Under the pieces are notes generated by a model. It saw only the letters and a list, made by a program, of their open reading frames with translations. It had not been told where the DNA came from and made no database searches. This document shows, piece after piece, positions 11,262 to 22,249 of a stretch of 64,000 nt of DNA; the stretch's first letter is position 1, and each line of letters starts with the position of its first letter. Source of the DNA: Pyrenula massariospora (lineage: Eukaryota > Ascomycota > Eurotiomycetes > Pyrenulales > Pyrenulaceae); contig JAGFMI010000010.1 of NCBI GenBank assembly GCA_021030905.1, positions 62,001 to 126,000 on the forward strand, given 5' to 3'. The translations under genes and the position numbers were made by a program.

Positions 11262-12485
11262 TTAGGCAACCTTTTCTTCTTCCTCATCCTGCCTCTCGCC
11301 TCTCATGAATCTCCACCACCGGCTCCCTCTCACAATATCCTCATCTTCACCCCCAATAAGCCACGCCCACTTCTTTAGAAACCAAGGCCGTGCCTCCCAG
11401 CTTCTCTGATCCCACGGCACACCCACCCCGGCCCCCTTCTTTCGGTGTGAATTTCCCCAGCATACCAATCCATCATTAAGACAGTCCATAAACAGCTCCA
11501 TGTGTTCGAGTTTCCCTTCCAGGCTCGCCTTCAGCACTCGTTCCCGAAACCTCGGCCAAATGAAACAATCTATGTAGCTGAAATGCGGATACGTGACCTG
11601 CGCTGTCGAAGGCCGGAGATCGGGTTGGAGGTAGAAGTAGCCCTCACGGTGGACGCGGGCCATGGCGAGAGGTGGGGCGCAAGTGCCAGAGAGGATGGTG
11701 GGTTCGTAGAAAGGAGATTGGTGATCGTTGACATAGGAATCACGTGTTATGCCCAGGAGAGAGGCGATTTCGAAGAGGGCGGATAGGCATTTATCAGTAG
11801 AGAGGCTAAGGTGAGTTTGCAGGAACGAAGGGTCTGAATCATGGACAGGATTAGACCTAGCTGTGGACGTTGTGGCGGCGATCTGGATACTGTTTGAGCT
11901 AGTGGTCTCTTCGACTGTGTCGTCCACCGCTGGATCAAATGCATCCTTGGAGAATAAGTTCTGCGATGTGTCGAACGGTGTAAAGGCATCTGTAGAGTCT
12001 AACATATTCGGTGCTGCCCAAGGAGCCGACACGGTGGGTGCTTGGTAGGGCAATGAGAATGGCGGCACAGTTGCTGGGTCCGGGCTAATTGCAAATTGTT
12101 CGCTCGGGAAACTCAGGTCACTCACATCGCGAAAGGCAAGATCGAGTTCTGCAAGCGTGGTTACCGGATCACCCAAGTAACCCCCCACCTCGACCGCTGT
12201 GGTAGAAACGAAGCCGGTTGTATCTGCCTCTGGCAAAGGGAATTCGGCATTGAGGCTGGCGGGCTGTTCTGGTGTGCCTGCAGAATTACCTGACCGGGAA
12301 GAAGCAGGGGCAGATGATGACGCTGTAACTTCTTCGATCTTCTTTTCTAATTCTTCAATCTTCCTTTTCTGTTTCTCTCTGTAGACTTTCTGTGCCTGTC
12401 GATTCTGCTCTCGACGTTTATCTGTAAGCTTTCTAGGATACACCTTCTTCTGCTTTGATTTTTGATTCTCTGGTGCTGGCTCCAT
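11262..12485 (-). CDS. bZIP transcription factor with fungal DUF3425-type C-terminal domain, 407 aa
   Basis: Single exon. Start taken at 12485 (MEPAPENQ), since the bases upstream look like leader. The basic region at about residues 15-50 has KRREQNRQAQKVYR, the fungal bZIP DNA-contact pattern (N-x2-A-Q-K-x-Y-R). It is followed by a short charged helix with very few leucines, so the zipper looks short. The middle, about residues 60-230, is acidic and Ser/Thr/Pro-rich, as expected for an activation region. From about residue 245 to 390 comes a Leu/Trp-rich block (LFEIASLLGI, FIWPRF, WLIGG) that matches the layout of the DUF3425 domain found in fungal bZIPs of this kind. Acts in the nucleus. 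Target genes cannot be told from here, and it is far from the cluster at the right end. Confidence 0.88.
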   Translation of the reverse strand: MEPAPENQKSKQKKVYPRKLTDKRREQNRQAQKVYREKQKRKIEELEKKIEEVTASSSAPASSRSGNSAGTPEQPASLNAEFPLPEADTTGFVSTTAVEVGGYLGDPVTTLAELDLAFRDVSDLSFPSEQFAISPDPATVPPFSLPYQAPTVSAPWAAPNMLDSTDAFTPFDTSQNLFSKDAFDPAVDDTVEETTSSNSIQIAATTSTARSNPVHDSDPSFLQTHLSLSTDKCLSALFEIASLLGITRDSYVNDHQSPFYEPTILSGTCAPPLAMARVHREGYFYLQPDLRPSTAQVTYPHFSYIDCFIWPRFRERVLKASLEGKLEHMELFMDCLNDGLVCWGNSHRKKGAGVGVPWDQRSWEARPWFLKKWAWLIGGEDEDIVRGSRWWRFMRGERQDEEEEKVA

Positions 12486-14338
12486 TTCCTGAACTTGCAG
12501 GGCTTTCAGTATCAAATAGAATAAATACACGGTATGAAAACCCCCTCTTGCTGTCGCCGTCAGGTTAGGGAACGATAGTAACCAGTCTCTTCAAGTTCCG
12601 TGATACGTTGAACACGATGAGGTTGGATCTGGGGGGCAGAGATCGCTAGTCGTGATGTTCAGAGATAAGAAGTGCTCTCGCCAATGCTTTGCTGCAGCCA
12701 GCACGCTTTTTGGATTTTTGAAAGGAAAAACACGCTGAGTTTCCAAGCTGACAGGAACAACAAAAGAACGCGGAACGCCTCAACCTTTCAATCTATCGCG
12801 TTCCTGACGCGAACAGGGTCTTGAGTCCCGTGAGTGATATCTGACGCAGGTAGCTGTTACGGGCGTTGTATGGATAGTGCATATATTTTGCAGTCATCCC
12901 CGCCGTGATCGATCAACAGGCGCTGCAATACAGCGGAGTAAGTTGGCTCAAGTAAGCCCATCGGGTTCACGGACGCCTTAGCCCGCATCTTACCCCGCCG
13001 AACGAGCGTATATCAAGGAGCCTTCGTCCGCCGGCTTCCAGACCACGGCCTCACACTGAAGGGAAGGACCCAAACCCTAGTCGCAAGCCTCATGAGTCAT
13101 ATTGACTTCGGCATGATTATCCAACATGACCAGCATCATTGGCGAACTGAACGCAAGGCTGCAATGTCTGTTCTTGGGCGTTTTTAGCGGCGCAGCTCGA
13201 GCTCTGACCTAGCCTTCTCACCGCGAGATGAGGAGTCAATTCTGGAAAGACGCTTTTCGCATTGGGGCTTTCCACGGTTGAAACTCGGTGAGAAAGCAGC
13301 TGGGTGGGGTGCCAGGTCATCAAGACTGCATTTCACATTAATGGCCTCTGGTTACGTTTAAGAATTTCGACGATGTCGGCGGATTTTCGCGTGAAAGAAA
13401 TTTGGTGCGGAATGGATTTCTTGGCACGAACGGTCAGAGATACAATGATATCTATCGAAATGCGCCTCCCTTCGAAATTTCAAAGCACCCACACTGTGAG
13501 ATTCTATGCTAGACGGACTGACCCGATCCAGATCGCTCTCAAAGCTTTAAAATTGATGCTCCATCGCTATCACTGAAAATAACCTGACATTCTTGAACGA
13601 ATACTAAGATACACATACTACTAATTCAGCAAAAGTTAAACCCCACACGATCCACCGCAAACGCACCGAGCCACTCAACGCACAGTACTCGAGCCCCAAA
13701 CTGCCAGCTCATCTCCTCGAATCTTCATCTTACATCCCTTTCCCGTTGCACTCACCGCCAGAACTGGGTCTAGCCCACTGTTTCTCCCAACTAGCCTTCC
13801 CTTCGTGCGTAGCAGCTCCAAAATCGTCCCTGCCGAGTGCCGCTGAATTCGAGAATTAATCCGGTCATCGGCATACGTTAGTCCCTTAACGAGAGAAGAA
13901 ACAATTAACCAAAATTTGAGGATGTGGCTTGAGGTGTCCGCTAGATTATTGACGATGAAGTGGTGAAGTGGTGAAGAGTTTCGAGGTGGTGGTGGGGAAA
14001 TAGGGTGAAGAGGACAAATATGTCGTGGGACTAAAAGGTGAGGAAAAGCACATCGTCGAGACGGAAACCTCTGCTTCTGGCTGAGCTGATGACGATGCTT
14101 TTTCCTCGCTTTTCCAGGTTCTGGCGAATAGAGGACGCTGTCTCCAATGGCATGGCAGCCGCTAGTGTACCCAAAAATCTGCCCTTTTCAGTCAGATATC
14201 GTTTCTTGCCCATGATAGCTTTCGAAAAGGTAGTCCAGCTCTTTTGATACGGTACATTGCATACGGGATGGCTCGGCAGAATGCAGACCAAACTATTCAG
14301 GCAGCATTCGGTAGCAACAATTTTGTTGATGACAGGCG
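12486..14338. other. Intergenic region, promoter of the bZIP gene
   Basis: About 1.85 kb between two minus-strand genes; the left part is the bZIP promoter and leader. A short tandem (GAAGTGGT)-like repeat and GGT runs lie at about 13957-13995. No supported gene. Confidence 0.4.
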
Positions 14339-14908
14339 CTAAGACTTCTTCGCTGACTTCCTTCTGGTGTTGGTGGCTGGCGTCGCAGGTGTTTTCGGCG
14401 TCGCATCTCCCTCTGTGATTCTCTGCATAGGGCGAGATCGACGTTGTCGTCGTTGAGCCTTCGCTTTGCTTAAGCCAACGCCGCTGAGGAAACAGATTCT
14501 CGTGGCGGCACCAATATACACAAACCCTAGATTACCCCAATCCATAGGACCCCACTTGTTAACGCTATAATATAGGCTGGCACCAACCGGTAGAACGCTG
14601 AGGATGTGGCCGAAGTCTGCGATTAGTAGAACGAAAAGGAAAGCCCTCCAAACTTTCAAGTCATTCGTCGCGCGCAGCACGAGAGCTTCGTTCAAAGCAA
14701 ATGCAAGATAGAGGTTCCCCAATTGGCGCAACACTACATGCGTTCCGGTGGAAATTGTTGCCAGGCCTGACGGGGGTGACGCATAGGTCATTTCGAGATA
14801 TTTCTGTGGCGTAAGAGCAGCGGCGATTGCACCGGCTAAAGTACAAATGGGCTCGATATAGTGGAAAAAGAGCGTGTAAGCCAATGGATACGGTGCGGTT
14901 CCTGCCAT
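14339..14908 (-). CDS. Small multi-pass membrane protein (DUF7704-like), 189 aa
   Basis: Single exon with a clean ATG at 14908. Hydrophobicity suggests four membrane segments at about residues 8-30, 57-78, 85-112 and 120-142. They are followed by a strongly basic tail (KAKAQRRQRRSRP) and a Thr/Pro/Lys-rich end (RRKSAKKS) that should face the cytoplasm. The opening PYPLAYTLFFHYIEP and the WRAFLFVLLIADFGHI segment match my memory of a fungal family of uncharacterised small membrane proteins listed as DUF7704. No catalytic residues are known to me. The gene is divergent from the F-box/WD40 gene, sharing an 0.8-kb promoter region. Confidence 0.78.
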   Translation of the reverse strand: MAGTAPYPLAYTLFFHYIEPICTLAGAIAAALTPQKYLEMTYASPPSGLATISTGTHVVLRQLGNLYLAFALNEALVLRATNDLKVWRAFLFVLLIADFGHILSVLPVGASLYYSVNKWGPMDWGNLGFVYIGAATRICFLSGVGLSKAKAQRRQRRSRPMQRITEGDATPKTPATPATNTRRKSAKKS

Positions 14909-15717
14909 TCTGAAAAGGTGCGTCTGGAGGTGAGATCTAGGGTAGTCCGTGGGGTATTTTTTGACCGTTGGGGTGCAGTTGCGGTGAACAATCAGCGACG
15001 TTTGCAGTGAGAATATGCGGTGAGAGAGCTCGCGGTGGGAGAGCTCGTGGCGACCAAGTAGTATTAAATGGGTGTGCCAGACTCGGGAGTGATCTAGGGT
15101 TTGGATGGGTGAAGATTGGCAGAGGTTTGACGTTGATCAGCGTCCAGTCTGGATCCGCCCCGAATTTCAAGGAATCCGGAAACCATTACCATTGGCATGC
15201 CTCTGGCGATCAGAGGAATGACGAAGGGGCGCAAAATGTCGTTGGCTGATGGCTGAGAGGCTGAAGCATGAAGGGGGCCCGTCGCCAGGGATCGGCCCCT
15301 ATGATAAGCCCAACGTCGTGGGTGGCATGCCCTGCAGACGGGGATTTTTAAATTTGGAGGGCCCTGGCCGTGGAAAGTCGAAGTAAACACCGCGCATTTC
15401 GTCAACAAGGCTCCAAGAGAAACCCCCCCCCAAACTCCATCCAGTTCTGAATTTTCATCTTTTTGGAATTGCAGCGTGCAGCTTCCTTATTCGGCATTCT
15501 TACTCTGCATTTCTTCCGGGATTGGAGTGTATTCATGACCCTTAGTCTGCAAAGCTAAAGCCAGCCTTACCAATCTCAGCCTACAGACTCCCATCTCCAT
15601 AAAGACGAGCATTTGACGCGCTGCACAAAGTCAAAGAGCTACAGAAATACTACATCCGTGCTGCAAAGCAGCTGGAAGCCTACTTTGGTCCCACGAATCG
15701 AACAGAGCACACCTGAC
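14909..15717. promoter_or_regulatory. Divergent promoter region between the membrane-protein and F-box/WD40 genes
   Basis: About 0.8 kb between two start codons pointing apart. A run of C residues at about 15423-15431 and pyrimidine-rich sequence precede the F-box/WD40 start. The frame of that gene is open upstream of its ATG to about 15613 but has no ATG there. No specific binding site is claimed. Confidence 0.45.
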
Positions 15718-17877
15718 ATGGTCACTTGTCCTGTATCCCCATCTCACGTTCAGCCAAGCAACCCACCACAGAGAAGTGCCACCGTATCCAGACGTCCTAC
15801 GACTGCATGGAGCTCACGCCCGGTTATGACGACCCTAACCAGGCGTCATTCCACGTTGACACCGCAGAGCCATTTTCAAGATGATGACCAATTCAGAAGG
15901 TTCGACATAGCGAGCCAGGCGCGAGTGCCATCGAACACCGGCACGATGGGAGACGCGATCCCACCCAGCTCGAAACACAGTCATTCTCGTGCTCTCACAC
16001 TGCCTATGAACACATCACGGCGGCGATCTGATAGCAAAAATCTCTCCTCATTCCGCTCGGGTGTGAATGAGTTATGCTCTGTTGCACGCCGGATGTCGCT
16101 TTCACTGCGGATGAAATCGAATAAACAAAAGCAAGACCCCAGTCATGTATCACATGCGGCTCTGCTGTCACCTGAAAAGACTCATCGACCTGATCACACA
16201 GATGCGAGACCACAAAGTTCTTGGTTCCGTAACCATAGATCATTCCTTCATAGACCATCTATGCCCGCCATGAACCGACAATTCCAGGAACAATGCCTTC
16301 CACGTCCTAGTCTTAACTATTTCATACCCGGAAATGGACCTGCTCCTCCTGTATTTCCTGACGACCTGCACACAGGGGCAGCAGCTAGAGCTGCCGCAGC
16401 GGCGCAGAATGAAGCGACGAAGACACTTTTGGCTGTCCAGAAGAACCAAGATTTGAGGATGACAAGAGACTCAGAAAGTGGCATCGGGATCGATCTGCGA
16501 GAGCGGTCAGACCGGGAAGACATGCCACTTGCAGTAATTCGGAAAGACCCTGTCAGCGTCCTGCCAGTCGAGCTTATGGAACACGTCCTCTCGTATCTAG
16601 ATGCATCCAGCCTTTTACAAGCTGAGCTAGTCTCCCATATATGGCATAAAAGGGCTAACTCGACACACGTTTGGCGTCCAGCTTTCCACCGCAGGTTCAA
16701 CACGAACAACACGCTACCCGCTTGCTCTTCGAGATGTAGTCCTGCCACAGGACTGGGTAGACGTGATAAGAAACAGGACTGGAAACAAATGTATCATGTT
16801 CGACAAAACCTTGCAAAACGATGGAAAGATGGACAGGCTTGCGCAATTTATTTGAACGGCCACAAGGACAGCGTTTATTGCGTACAATTTGATGAACACA
16901 AAATTATTACAGGGTCGCGAGATCAGACGATCCGAGTATGGGATGCTCATACGTATCAATGTATCAAAGTCATAGGAGCGCCGGCGCATCCACCAGCCCA
17001 ACAGCAGCAACATCCTACCGCTTTCAATCCACCACTCTCTCCAACCTCGCTTCACCCATTTTGTAGCATCAACACCGTGACCCGAGACCCGCAAAACTCG
17101 AGCGTCGGACCTTCTTCTATGTTCCATTGTGCCTCCATCCTCTGCCTCCAATTTGACGACGAGATCATGGTGTCCGGATCTTCAGATCACTCAGCCATTG
17201 TCTGGAGTATGAGAACCTACAATCCGATTCGGCGGCTACATGGCCACAATGCCGGTGTCCTTGATGTATGCTTCGATGACCAATATATCATTACTTGCTC
17301 AAAGGACACAACCATCTGCGCATGGGACAGGACAACAGGAGACCTTATGAAGAAGCTTTGCGGGCACAAGGGTCCAGTCAATGCTGTGCAGCTCCGAGGG
17401 AACTTGGTAGCCTCTGCATCTGGGGACGGAATGGCAAAGCTGTGGAATCTGAGAAGCGGGAAATGCATCAAAGAGTTTCCATCACGAGACCGAGGGCTTG
17501 CCTGCGTTGACTTTTCCGAGGATGGACGTACTATCCTTGCGGGTGGCAACGATCGGGTCATCTACCAGTTTGACACGAATACCGGCGCGTTAGTGCAGGA
17601 GTTCAAGGGCCATCGGGACCTCGTTCGGTCACTACATCTCGACTCGGCCAACAATCGGATCGTGAGCGGGAGCTATGATATGTCGGTCAAGGTCTGGGAT
17701 GGAACCGACGCCGTTGAGACAGGGCTGAAGCTCGACTTTCAGGGGTGGACGGCGAGCTGGATCCTCGCCGCGAAAAGCGATTACCGGCGCATTGTGGCGA
17801 CGAGCCAGGACGGCCGGGCAGTCATTGTCGATTTTGGATATGGGCTAGAGGGTGTTGGGATGCTGGAAGCGTCTTAG
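15718..17877 (+). CDS. F-box/WD40-repeat protein (SCF substrate adaptor), 719 aa
   Basis: Single long exon. The first in-frame ATG is 15718; the frame is open a little further upstream without ATG. The N-terminal 270 residues are disordered, basic and Ser-rich. An F-box follows at about 280-325 (VLPVELMEHVLSYLDASSLLQAELVSHIW), which binds Skp1. The C-terminal half holds a beta-propeller: at least six WD repeats can be seen with GH...WD-type ends (IRVWDAHT, AIVWSM, ICAWDR, AKLWNL, VKVWDG), plus a weak last blade near the end. About 50 residues of Pro/Gln-rich insert separate blades 1 and 2. The layout is that of Cdc4/Met30/Pof-type adaptors that bring phosphorylated targets to the SCF ubiquitin ligase. 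The bound target is unknown. Confidence 0.9.
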   Translation: MVTCPVSPSHVQPSNPPQRSATVSRRPTTAWSSRPVMTTLTRRHSTLTPQSHFQDDDQFRRFDIASQARVPSNTGTMGDAIPPSSKHSHSRALTLPMNTSRRRSDSKNLSSFRSGVNELCSVARRMSLSLRMKSNKQKQDPSHVSHAALLSPEKTHRPDHTDARPQSSWFRNHRSFLHRPSMPAMNRQFQEQCLPRPSLNYFIPGNGPAPPVFPDDLHTGAAARAAAAAQNEATKTLLAVQKNQDLRMTRDSESGIGIDLRERSDREDMPLAVIRKDPVSVLPVELMEHVLSYLDASSLLQAELVSHIWHKRANSTHVWRPAFHRRFNTNNTLPACSSRCSPATGLGRRDKKQDWKQMYHVRQNLAKRWKDGQACAIYLNGHKDSVYCVQFDEHKIITGSRDQTIRVWDAHTYQCIKVIGAPAHPPAQQQQHPTAFNPPLSPTSLHPFCSINTVTRDPQNSSVGPSSMFHCASILCLQFDDEIMVSGSSDHSAIVWSMRTYNPIRRLHGHNAGVLDVCFDDQYIITCSKDTTICAWDRTTGDLMKKLCGHKGPVNAVQLRGNLVASASGDGMAKLWNLRSGKCIKEFPSRDRGLACVDFSEDGRTILAGGNDRVIYQFDTNTGALVQEFKGHRDLVRSLHLDSANNRIVSGSYDMSVKVWDGTDAVETGLKLDFQGWTASWILAAKSDYRRIVATSQDGRAVIVDFGYGLEGVGMLEAS

Positions 17878-18641
17878 ACCAGCGATAGAATCTGGTGTCT
17901 CTTTTTACTGTTTCCAGATACAGCTGGCTCAGGGATATGATATGGGACCGGTCTCAGTGAAAGCGCGGAGTTGAGGGTCCCTAATAGACATTGTTTGATT
18001 GCTCAGTAGAGATTTGAAGCTCTTCCCATCTTTGGTCGCCCACCCGTTGATAGAAGGATAGCTGGTCGCGATAGTTTCAAGTCGATGAAGTCATGGCGTT
18101 GGCATGTTTTGACTTGTGCGGACCGGCCAATCAGCGGCCGAGTCTCGGTGACTCGTTTGCATTTTGCCTCGTCCAGACTCCCCGCGAAAAGCCATATCCA
18201 ACAGCGAGCTCTGCGAGAGGACCGCGGTCTTCGGTCGCTAGCTGTTTTGTACATATCTAGTCGGAACTCTGTCGCTTGTTCAGTCCCTCTCTTCCCGTCC
18301 GATTCTCCAGGCTCCGGCCTTTATTTACCTCAACTCGAGGCCGTCTTACCAACACGCGGTTGAGACGCGGGTATCCGATCCAGCATTCCAGACGCCTCGA
18401 GAACTCCATCTCCATCTCCGAGACATTGCATAGTGTTGTCTGCGCCGGATTTGGACTGAAAGCCCTTGATAATCCCAACGTCTGTTCCCTTGAAAACAAT
18501 TCTTGTCTGCTTCCCACAGATACAACCCAAGTATAACGATCGCCCGCTGCGGTGCTCGTTCTCATCTTCAGCCCGCGGTTGTTAGATGTCGCTAATTTAT
18601 GGCGTAGACTGCTCGGCCAACTGCGTCACCTATCGATTGAC
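17878..18641. promoter_or_regulatory. Promoter and leader of the forkhead gene
   Basis: 0.76 kb between two plus-strand genes. Pyrimidine-rich stretches at about 18270-18320 are compatible with a transcription start region. No other feature seen. Confidence 0.4.
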
Positions 18642-21035
18642 ATGCCGCCGTCGAAGCGCAAAACTCGGAAAAGGCAGGCCGGCACACAGGCTGCGTCAAC
18701 TCTCAGCAATACAGTCTCCTCGCCCAGCCGGTCCATGTCTAAGAGGAGAAAGGTGAGGGAACGCTTCCTTCAGGAGCTCAATCCAACAACTAATAATATC
18801 TTCGGCAGGTGAATGGCGGCCGCGTGTCAGCACGCCTTCAGAGCGTCTCTCCTGATCCTGAACCTTCAGATTATCACGGCGACAGTACAGACGATGAGTC
18901 CAACGATAACAAAGATCTAGTCGACTCTGTAGTTTCATATCTCTCGGTAGCTAAAGAGACTCCCGGAGTGGCGAAGCAACATGCCAACGACCTATCTTCT
19001 GCTAGCAACGCGCAAAAGGTTACCGCATATGCCAAATTAGCCGGAAGAGACTGGACATATTATGTGCAAGATCAGACAATCGTGATCGGGAGAAGGCTTG
19101 AGGAAGACGACCATGCCCAATCACACAGGATAGAATCAAGTCCAGCAGTACACGAAACTTTTAGCCCTCACATCGATCTTGCTCCTAGCAAATTTGTATC
19201 AAGAAACCATGCGTCTATTACGTATACAGAAGATGGATGGGTATTGAAAGTGTCCGGTAGGAACGGTGTTAGAGTCAACAACGCGCTCATTAAAAAGTCC
19301 TTTTCGCATTTGCTGAAAGGTGGAGATGTTCTCGAGATCGCAGGAACACAGATGATGTTCGTGTTGCCCAACGAAGAAGCCGTTATACATCCGTCTTTCA
19401 TCGACAAAGCTAAACAGATGATGAATGCTGGTGAAGAGCAGTGGGAACAGGGCCCGCAACTTGATCCCACCTCGCACGCTCATCCAGAACCACAAGAATC
19501 AAAAGTACCGCCCTCCGCTGGCCTATATTCTGCCAGCAATGGCCAGATCGGGCAACCGACCCTAGCCCCTGCACCACCACAGTTGAAGCGCGCTACAACG
19601 CCGCCTGCGTCGAGAAAGTCCGACCCGACCGGATCACAACACTCGCTCGCGTATAGCAGAGGTATGATGATGGAAAGTACACAAGATGTCGACTACAGCC
19701 TCGATAGTGCAAAGGATCTAAAACCCCCATTCAGCTACGCGACGTTGATAGCGCAAGCTATATTCTCCGATCCTGAAGAGCAGAGATCACTGTCCCATAT
19801 TTACCAATGGATCCAGGATCGGTATGCATTCTACCGCCACACCACCACAGGATGGCAGGCAAGTTTCCTCCTACCCAAAAACTGTTCCAGAGCAGCTAAT
19901 TTTCCCCATCAGAACTCTATACGGCACAACCTGTCCCTTAGTAAAGCCTTTGAAAAGGTCCCACGAAAGACAAATGAGCCAGGCAAAGGTATGAAATGGA
20001 GGGTAGTGCCAGAGGCTCGTGAGGAACAGCTCAAGAAACTCAGAGGCAAGACAGCTGCATCAGGACCAAACTCGCCTGCGGGCAGTAACGCTGTTAACCC
20101 AAATTTCCGTGGACCTAACGGACAACCATTGGGCTACGACTCGAGCTATGCAGGCCAATTTCAATTAAACGAACATCAGTCTCAAGTCCACCAAGGAAGG
20201 GCCAGCCAAGTGTCCATGACTACCTCTCCACTCTATTCATCCCAACAACCTCGCGAAGCTTTTACCCCTGAACGAGGTGGCAATGCTCGCTCTAGACGTA
20301 ATACAATGACAGCTGATGGTGCCGACGACGTTCCGACGCTTGAAGACTCTCCACTCCCGCCAAATACTCGATCTCGTCCTACGTTTAATCTATCCGCCCA
20401 GTCTCCTCCAGCACTCTCCTCGTCATATCTTGACACACCATTCCGCAACCCTCACAGCTTAATCACTCCGGCGCCTGTGCGACAAAATGTCCAACTTGCG
20501 CCCCCAAGCACCCTCGTCGCGCCATCCAAGTTTATGCCTGAGTCCTCTCCTGCTGGCCCAGGCTCATTTCCCTTCTTCATGAAGGGCATTGGGAGCACGC
20601 CTGCAGGACCCCAATTACCGGAGATTAGCCCCTTGAAGAGAGAGTCGGCAGATGAGGATCGTCCAGATGTTATGAGCAGTAGCCCTCCCCCAGTCGACAG
20701 TGGCAGCCCGAGCAAGAAACCGGGGGCTACTCCAAGCAGCCTTGTAGCGGGCAGCAGTTCTGCAGCGAAAGCGTCTGGCAGACAGGCGGAGATAAATGGG
20801 CTGCCTGCAATTGGGCCGCAGGCACGTGGTAGTATGGATGACGAAGACGAGGAGGATGGTGGGTTTGATTTAGCTAGGTGAGCTTGCTCCTCGAATACTT
20901 TGTCTAGATACGTACCTTACCAGCGTGCAAATCAGGGGCTTTCAACCCATCGGTTCGTTCAGCGGCCGTCCGCAATCGTCTTCTCAACCTCCACTCAACC
21001 ATACGGGCCCTAGCACTGCGAGAGCATCGTTGTGA
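18642..21035 (+). CDS. FHA-forkhead transcription factor (Fkh1/Fkh2-type), 741 aa
   Basis: Exons are 18642-18752, 18809-19858, 19913-20877 and 20936-21035, summing to 742 codons. The N-terminus is basic (KRKTRKR). An FHA phosphopeptide-binding domain lies at about residues 110-225, with the IGRR and SRNHA signatures. The forkhead DNA-binding domain lies at about 341-435: KPPFSYATLIAQAIFS, then GWQ joined across an intron to NSIRHNLSLSKAFEKVPR. That join requires a GC..AG intron at 19859-19912. Read through instead, the frame stays open and would put 18 extra residues inside the recognition-helix region. The C-terminal third is Ser/Pro-rich with SP sites suited to cyclin-dependent kinases. Fkh1/2-type factors drive G2/M gene expression; that role is inferred from the domain pair. 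Confidence 0.92.
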
Positions 21036-22249
21036 GATTTCTCACCAGCTATACTTGCCCGAAAGATAAGATCAATAATGTCATGATGATCGTGCACGAC
21101 AACTCCGGGACGCAGCGCTCCATCCAAGCCTCTGGAATACTTTACTCTCATCGCGACCCCGACTTCATATTCACTGATATGTCAGGCATACGATGTTTTG
21201 TTATCTGTAAAAAGTTCAAAAGTCCTGGCCAAAACCCGGGAATAAAGCCTGGCATGTCACGACAAAATTAACTCAAATCAATCCGGCTAGGAGTCACGAG
21301 ACTACTCATCAAGGAGAAGTTCGAATCAGGTTGCGGTAGCCTGATGTCAGCATCTGTCTAATTGTTCCGCTAGAATCAAATGAAATCACGATGTAAAACG
21401 ACTGTGCAGTGTTTGTTTCTGGTTTCTCGCGCAATGCTTCGCAAGATCTTCAACTCCTTTTTTGCCAGGATCAGATCAAATGTACGATGCCTATGGATTT
21501 GTTACGATAGGAGTCAGTCTTGGAGTTTGGTCCTCACCTCACCTCACCTTAGTTTATGGCATGTACGAAGTATGATTGATGGAATGTGTTGGGAGATGAT
21601 GGCACAACGATGTTCTGTGACGCTGCACTAGTAGAGGTAACAAGCTAGACATGAATGAACTGTTTCCACCCTTAATTCAATTGCTACAGCATGCTGTGCC
21701 AGTTTGCACATTCTCCTCTCGAGGCTCTAACACAAATTTGTGAACGCTGGAACTCAAATGCTGCTTCTAAATGCGCGAAATTCGGTTTGTTTTTTTCGTG
21801 GCGTTCCCGGCCTAGCGAAGTTAATATTCCACACTCTAGAAATTAGAACCTGACAGATTCTCAAAGACACAAATCCTACATACCCTAAAATCGCAACGTG
21901 ACGCTAAAATAAATTCCAGACTTTTCAATAATTATTCCTCAGAGATATGGATGGCTAGCTCTTGTGCTACTTCTGTATGCTCCTGACTCTCGCCTACAAA
22001 GTCCGGCCTATGGCCTTGTCTGTCTCCAACCTTTCTTTCTCAGTACTGTAAACCGAAAATTTGCTCCGCTTTGCTCTGCGTTAATGACATGATATGCCGA
22101 AACATGCCAGCTCCGACCATGCAACTCTCAATATCGCACTGTAAAGATAAAAGAAAAGAAAATCATCCGTCACCGACTTAGCAGTTGGTCCTTCACTTCA
22201 CAAATTCAGCCTCCCAACCACACAAAATCCTTGCTGTTGCTCACCGAGC
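21036..22249. other. Intergenic, tail-to-tail
   Basis: 1.2 kb between converging genes (forkhead + and Gfd2-like -). Fairly A+T-rich. A short CTCACCTCACCTCACC run lies at about 21534-21550. Nothing else supported. Confidence 0.4.
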
